Shown here piece by piece: positions 59,483 through 64,000 of a stretch of DNA of 64,000 nucleotides (its first letter is position 1; every line of letters begins with the position of its first letter). Both the position numbers and the translations under genes were made by a program. The notes beneath the pieces are model-generated. The model was not told where the DNA came from, searched no databases, and worked only from the letters and a program-made list of their open reading frames with translations. Source of the stretch: Piper betle (lineage: Eukaryota; Streptophyta; Magnoliopsida; Piperales; Piperaceae). The DNA is taken from NCBI GenBank assembly GCA_033002965.1, contig JAURVB010013114.1, positions 124,001 through 188,000 of the forward strand, written 5' to 3'.

Positions 59483-62451
59483 ACCATTTTGCTTATATAA
59501 TGTATCATTTATTATATATTAATACAAATAATTTTATCATTGTAATAATGTTAAATTTTATTTGGATATTTTTATACTATTTGATTATATTATATTATTA
59601 AAAAAATCAAATAGCATTTAAGCATTTCACTACCTAGTTTATATAATTTTATATAGCCTTTTACATAAAATATCAAAAATAATAAATATAATTACATTAT
59701 AATCATAATTTTATATGATAATATATTGATTTTATTCCCAAAAAAACTATTTGACATATAATTGAATTGACATTAAACTATTTAAATTTTCATAATTAAT
59801 TTTATTTCAAGAGATCTAATATATATATATACACACACACAATACTCAAGTTAGCTCGTGTTCGTCTCAAACTTGACTTGGCTCGAGCTCGACTCGTGTT
59901 CAAAATAAATAAGTTGAGTTTGAGTATGGTTGAACACGACTCGACTAGCTCAATTAGCACCTCTAGATAGGGTATAGAAAGTTGGACAAGGATGGTGTGG
60001 ACCAATGATCTTGACAACACCAGGTCTATAGCACCCTTGAGCCAGCCCAACAAGATTAAGATTGATATATCAATGTCTAATGATATTTTAAGTTTGATTT
60101 ATTTAGATGTTTGGCACAATAATAGTTGACAAACAAAAAACTTTTGAGGTTGTGTTGGCGGTTTGCATAAAAAAAGATGTTAGGTATTGATAATATTTTT
60201 TCTTGAATATAAGTAAAAATAGTAAAGATATATGTGATTTATAATAATTTTAAATAATAATTTAAAATTTTAAAGATTTTTTAATTCTTTAAATTGAGAG
60301 GTTTTATAACATAATTTTATTTTAAGGTTGATTATTTTGAGTTTTGAGCTTAAAAGAACATGACAATTTATAAGATCAACCAAAACTTGAAGATAATTAA
60401 CTTGAGTTCGAACCACAAAAAAATCGGCTCAATAGAACCCAATAAATCTTCTAGTGGGCAAAAATAAATAGGGCTGGGTTAAGATCTATGGGCTTTTAGA
60501 CTTGTAGTTTAATTCAATATATCCTTATTATTTAAGTAATTTTTAAAATTATTAATTGAGTTTGATGATATCCAATTTAAAAGTTAAAACCCTCAAATAA
60601 AACTTGTAAAACTTGGGTTTTTCACTCAACGGTTTTAGTTTTGGTTCGGTCGAGACCCAAATCGAGTTTCATGCTCAACCATTTTTGCCGCATGCTTATA
60701 TATGGTATGTATGTGCGAGCAACGACCATAATCTCCCTCAGGGTTAGTCACCACCCGACTGGACACTACGTTGTCATGACCCTTATTTTCGGTGTTATTT
60801 GAGTCAAATTTACTTAGGGTTAGGACCGAGTTCCTTGCAATTTACATTGCTTATTGATTGTCTAAAAATCTTTTTGGTCGTTCCAAGCCCTCTTGGGTGT
60901 GAAACATGAGGCGTTTGCTCAAGGGTTTTCGAATCAGTTTGGCCTTTATCCTGATTGGGTTAGTGGGGGTCTAATTCTTCTTGCCATAATTTATGGATGA
61001 TATGGTATGTTTTGCCCCACCCTAGCCTCATTTGGCTTCAGTACCCCGTTGGACGGTACGAGTCTGACCTTTTTATTTTTAATTAGGTTGAGTCGAGTCT
61101 AGTTATATGTAAAACCCTGAAAAAAATAATTAAATTATTTTATTTAGGGTTTTGTAAATCTTAGAACGAACCATAAATATTATTTAATTAAATTATTTTT
61201 TTAAAAAATCAATATTATAAATTATCAATTTTGACCTTTAGCATTTCGGAATAATGATATTTATAATATTTTTAAGATTTAACATCCATTCGTATTAACT
61301 TAATAATTATTTTGATTTAATATAATGACTTCTTGAACTCCATACATATTCTTCTATATAAAAAAAGTTTTGTTATTAAATGAAACATCCTTTGGATAAC
61401 TTGTGAGCACATTTAGCTTTAGAGAAATTACATATATATTAAGATCATGTATTATAGTTGCGGGTACCTCATCACAATTTCAGGTTCGTAGTTGCGGGTA
61501 CCTCATCTGCGGATACCTTATTTGCGCCGAGCGTAACCGGGGTTAAAGAATTGGCTCAGTCCGACATAGGGCAGCATCCTTAAAAAATTACTATGTGGGA
61601 GTCTTGGTTGACTTTAATTTATATTCAACCACCATGTGCCGAGTGCAACCAGGTTAATGAATTGACTCAATCCGACACGCAATCCGACACAGGGGGACCT
61701 ACCCCTATGCCGAAAGGGGTGACAGGGCGCAATGGGGCAAAACGACTTATTATGCACTTGTGATATCGAGAGGGTGAGTCAATGGCAAATATTAGTAACT
61801 ACAAGGCGAGGGTCACGTAGCATGTGTGCGCATACATGGGATTGTAACTGGATAGGTGGCCACCCTCCCAGCATATTAAGAACTTAGCATAGGCTCATAG
61901 TCACTAAAAGCCGTAATTCAGATGTTGTGGAATATATTAATTATTTATTGTAATCATACGACTTAGTATTTTTATCATTAGCGCAGTAATTGCCTTCGTA
62001 GGTATGAGTATGGAAGGATGGGTGGAGTTGGGATAGCTAGAGGACTCTATTATTGGAGTATTCTTTTCTTGAGATTGTTTGCATGACTGCGAGATTTTGG
62101 TTCGGTTCATGAGGCTTAGATTATTCTGAGCATTTGTATATTAAATTTATTGGTATAGATTTATTTAAAATCTTAAAAATTAATAGAAAATTAATTTATG
62201 AGACATTTAGTTTTATGTAATAACACACTCAAAATTTATTTATGAAATATTTAGTTTCATATAGTAACATTTGGCTCGTAGCTCGGAACAGGTAAGTCAT
62301 TATATTAGATGTTACGACCAAATCCCTTGCAAGTCTAGAATATATTTGTTGTGTGTTTCAGACCTTTTCAGGGACCCGTGGTGCAGTTCCCAAGGTAGCT
62401 CCGATTGCCTTAAAGTGAAAACCCTAAGTTTACGCAATGTATGTGATTTGC
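58641..62451. other. repeat-rich AT spacer
   Basis: AT-rich with a (TA)n tract at 59458-59482. From 60700 to 61900 the base composition rises and looks like retrotransposon-derived non-coding DNA. Short direct repeats occur (GTTGCGGGTACCTCATC at about 61457 and 61491; GCCGAG..TAA..GGTTAA.GAATTG at about 61535 and 61637). No protein domain is recognised. Confidence 0.4.
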
Positions 62452-64000
62452 ACTTGGTGCAAAGGAGCCCTACCAATGCCCTTGCACAAGCCTCGCTAGG
62501 GTTAGGGTTTCAAGTTTCGGCACAAAGATGCTAGCACAGCTCCCTTGCACCCAAATTTGAATTTTCCCCCATTTTCCTCCTAGTGCAAAGGTGTTGTGCC
62601 AGCTCCCTTGTGCCAAGAAGTTGACCAGAGCTTGCGTGTGGTTTGATTTAGCAGCTAGCGTATCTAGGGTTTTCGATTTTGTGTGGCCCGGCTTGGCAAT
62701 GCGCAACACAAATGCGCCCTTTTAGCACCATTACTTTGGCTCAGATTTTCTCCTTATAATTAGAGGTTGATTTCCAAGTTTTTCGCCTCTTACACCCCTC
62801 TGCTTAGACCTTCCCTTCCACCCTTGCCGTCCCTCCTTCCCAGCTCTCCCCCACCCTTCTTAGGCCTCTCCAAGCCAAACCAACTACGATCATAGATCTT
62901 GGAGTAGGAAGTCCTAAGAGACCTCCCCTTGTCTCCATTGAGGTAAATGTTCTCCCTTTTAAACTCTTTGCATTGTGTTTGTTGTTGTTTGCATGTATAT
63001 GTATTTGTTTGTATTTTCATGACATTTTTCTCATATTTTAATTAATTTTTTTTACTAATACTTTTGTCCCAAAAAAAAGATGGCATTATAAAATAATTAG
63101 AAGAAATGTAGCATATGGTATTAAAAATTTTAAATTTTATATATTATATAGATATGATATAGATAATAATTATTAATTAATATATTATTAATTTTCAATT
63201 GATCGGTGTTCATCAATTGTTAATTTGAGAAATCTACTCACTTTAAAATTTGTTAAAGTTAAAATAAGATTGGGATTTATGTGATTTAGTTTTTTTAATA
63301 TAAAAAGGCAAAATTATTATTACGTTACTTTTACTATTATTTTTTGCCAATAAAAATTAAAAGAAAATATTTTAAAATGGCCAGAAGACATGTAGTATGC
63401 AAAGGAGCCCTGCCAACGCCCATGCACAAGCCTCGGCAGGTTAGGGTTTCAAGTTTTAGCGCAAAGGTGCTAGCACAACTCCCTTGCACCCAAATTTGAA
63501 TTTCCCCATTTTCCCCCTAGTACAAAGGCATTGTACCAACTCCCTTGCGCCCAAAAGTTGACCCGAACTTGCGTGCGATTCAATTCGGCAACTCGTGTCT
63601 ATGATGTTTGACTTTCCATGGCCTGGCTTGGCAATGCGCAATGGAAATTTGCCCTTTTTAGCACCATTATTCTAGCTCAAAATTTCTCCCCATATTAGAA
63701 GTTGAATTCCAAGTTTTTCACCTCTTGCTTCCCTCTACTCTGACCTTCCCTTCCACCCTTGCCTTTCCTCCTCCTTCCCAACTCTCCCAAGCCCTTCCTA
63801 GGCCTCTCTAAGCCAAGCCAAACCCTTACAATTGTAGATCTTGGGGTAGGAAACCCTAAGAGACCTCCCATTTGTCTCCATTAAGGTAAAAATTCCCCCT
63901 TTTCACCTTTTTGCATTGTGTTTGCTATCGTTTGCATGTATAGGTATTTGTTTGTATGCATTTTTCTCATATTTTGATTAAAAATTTTTTTTCTAATACT
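62452..64000. repeat. large direct repeat, period about 940 bp
   Basis: A unit of about 600 bp starting GCAAAGGAGCCCT (62458) recurs at 63398 and runs off the window end. Shared landmarks in order: CACAAGCCTCG, TTAGGGTTTCAAGTTT, CTCCCTTGCACCCAAATTTG, CTTGGCAATGCGCAA, CCTTCCCTTCCACCCTTGCC, TTGCATTGTGTTTG. The copies differ by many substitutions and small indels, so the duplication is not recent. No ORF is conserved between them. Confidence 0.85.

Noticed and set aside
62458..64000. The 940-bp repeat pair as LTRs of a small retrotransposon
   Set aside because: The space between the repeated parts is only about 340 bp of AT-rich DNA, with no primer-binding site, polypurine tract or TG...CA ends that I can find.

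Overview
The window is plant nuclear DNA: intron-bearing genes with GT-AG junctions, nuclear genes for chloroplast proteins (PsaO, a PrfB3-like factor, an FKBP17-2-like FKBP), AT-rich spacers and many mobile-element remains. The GC-rich first exon of the FKBP gene and the mix of repeats hint at a monocot, but this is weak inference. All exon coordinates were built by hand by matching conserved proteins to splice sites in phase.

Layout. 1-2.0 kb: 3' end of a TDX-type TPR-thioredoxin gene (+). 3.5-5.2 kb: ribosomal protein L19 (-), divergent from an FKBP17-2-like gene (+, 5.7-6.6 kb). 7.4-9.6 kb: dead SULTR3-type sulfate transporter (-). 10.7-11.6 and 37.5-38.3 kb: two copies of one non-autonomous hAT-like element, each with a perfect 8-bp target duplication. 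12.1-14.7 kb: unclassified repeat-like block. 14.7-22.6 kb: AT-rich spacer with a perfect 77-bp direct repeat and a long GC-rich hairpin. 22.6-26.1 kb: PrfB3-like gene (-). 27.6-28.9 kb: UBC19/20-type E2 (-). 29.3-36.8 kb: decayed endogenous caulimovirid (pararetrovirus) with a second viral-like coding block in inverted orientation. 38.8-39.6 kb: psaO (+). 40.1-42.7 kb: S28 serine carboxypeptidase (-). 44.1-45.0 kb: small membrane-protein ORF and its partial copy around GC-rich MITE-like DNA in (TA)n tracts. 45.3-47.4 kb: NIT4-type nitrilase pseudogene (+). 48.4-54.1 kb: UDP-glucose:glycoprotein glucosyltransferase (-). 55.2-57.0 kb: DYW-class PPR protein (-). 57.1-58.2 kb: conserved plant protein of unknown function (-). 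58.6-64.0 kb: repeat-rich spacer ending in a 940-bp-period repeat.

A cross-cutting point is that four otherwise full-length genes (FKBP17-2-like, S28 peptidase, UGGT, PPR) each carry exactly one single-base frameshift in or next to a homopolymer run, while all other sites look normal. This pattern fits residual long-read assembly error better than four independent pseudogenes. The SULTR3 and NIT4 loci differ: they carry several unrelated lesions and are true pseudogenes.

The genes are an ordinary plant housekeeping mixture (translation, chloroplast function, ER glycoprotein quality control, ubiquitin pathway, organelle RNA editing) and do not form a cluster. The unusual biology lies in the mobile and viral relics.
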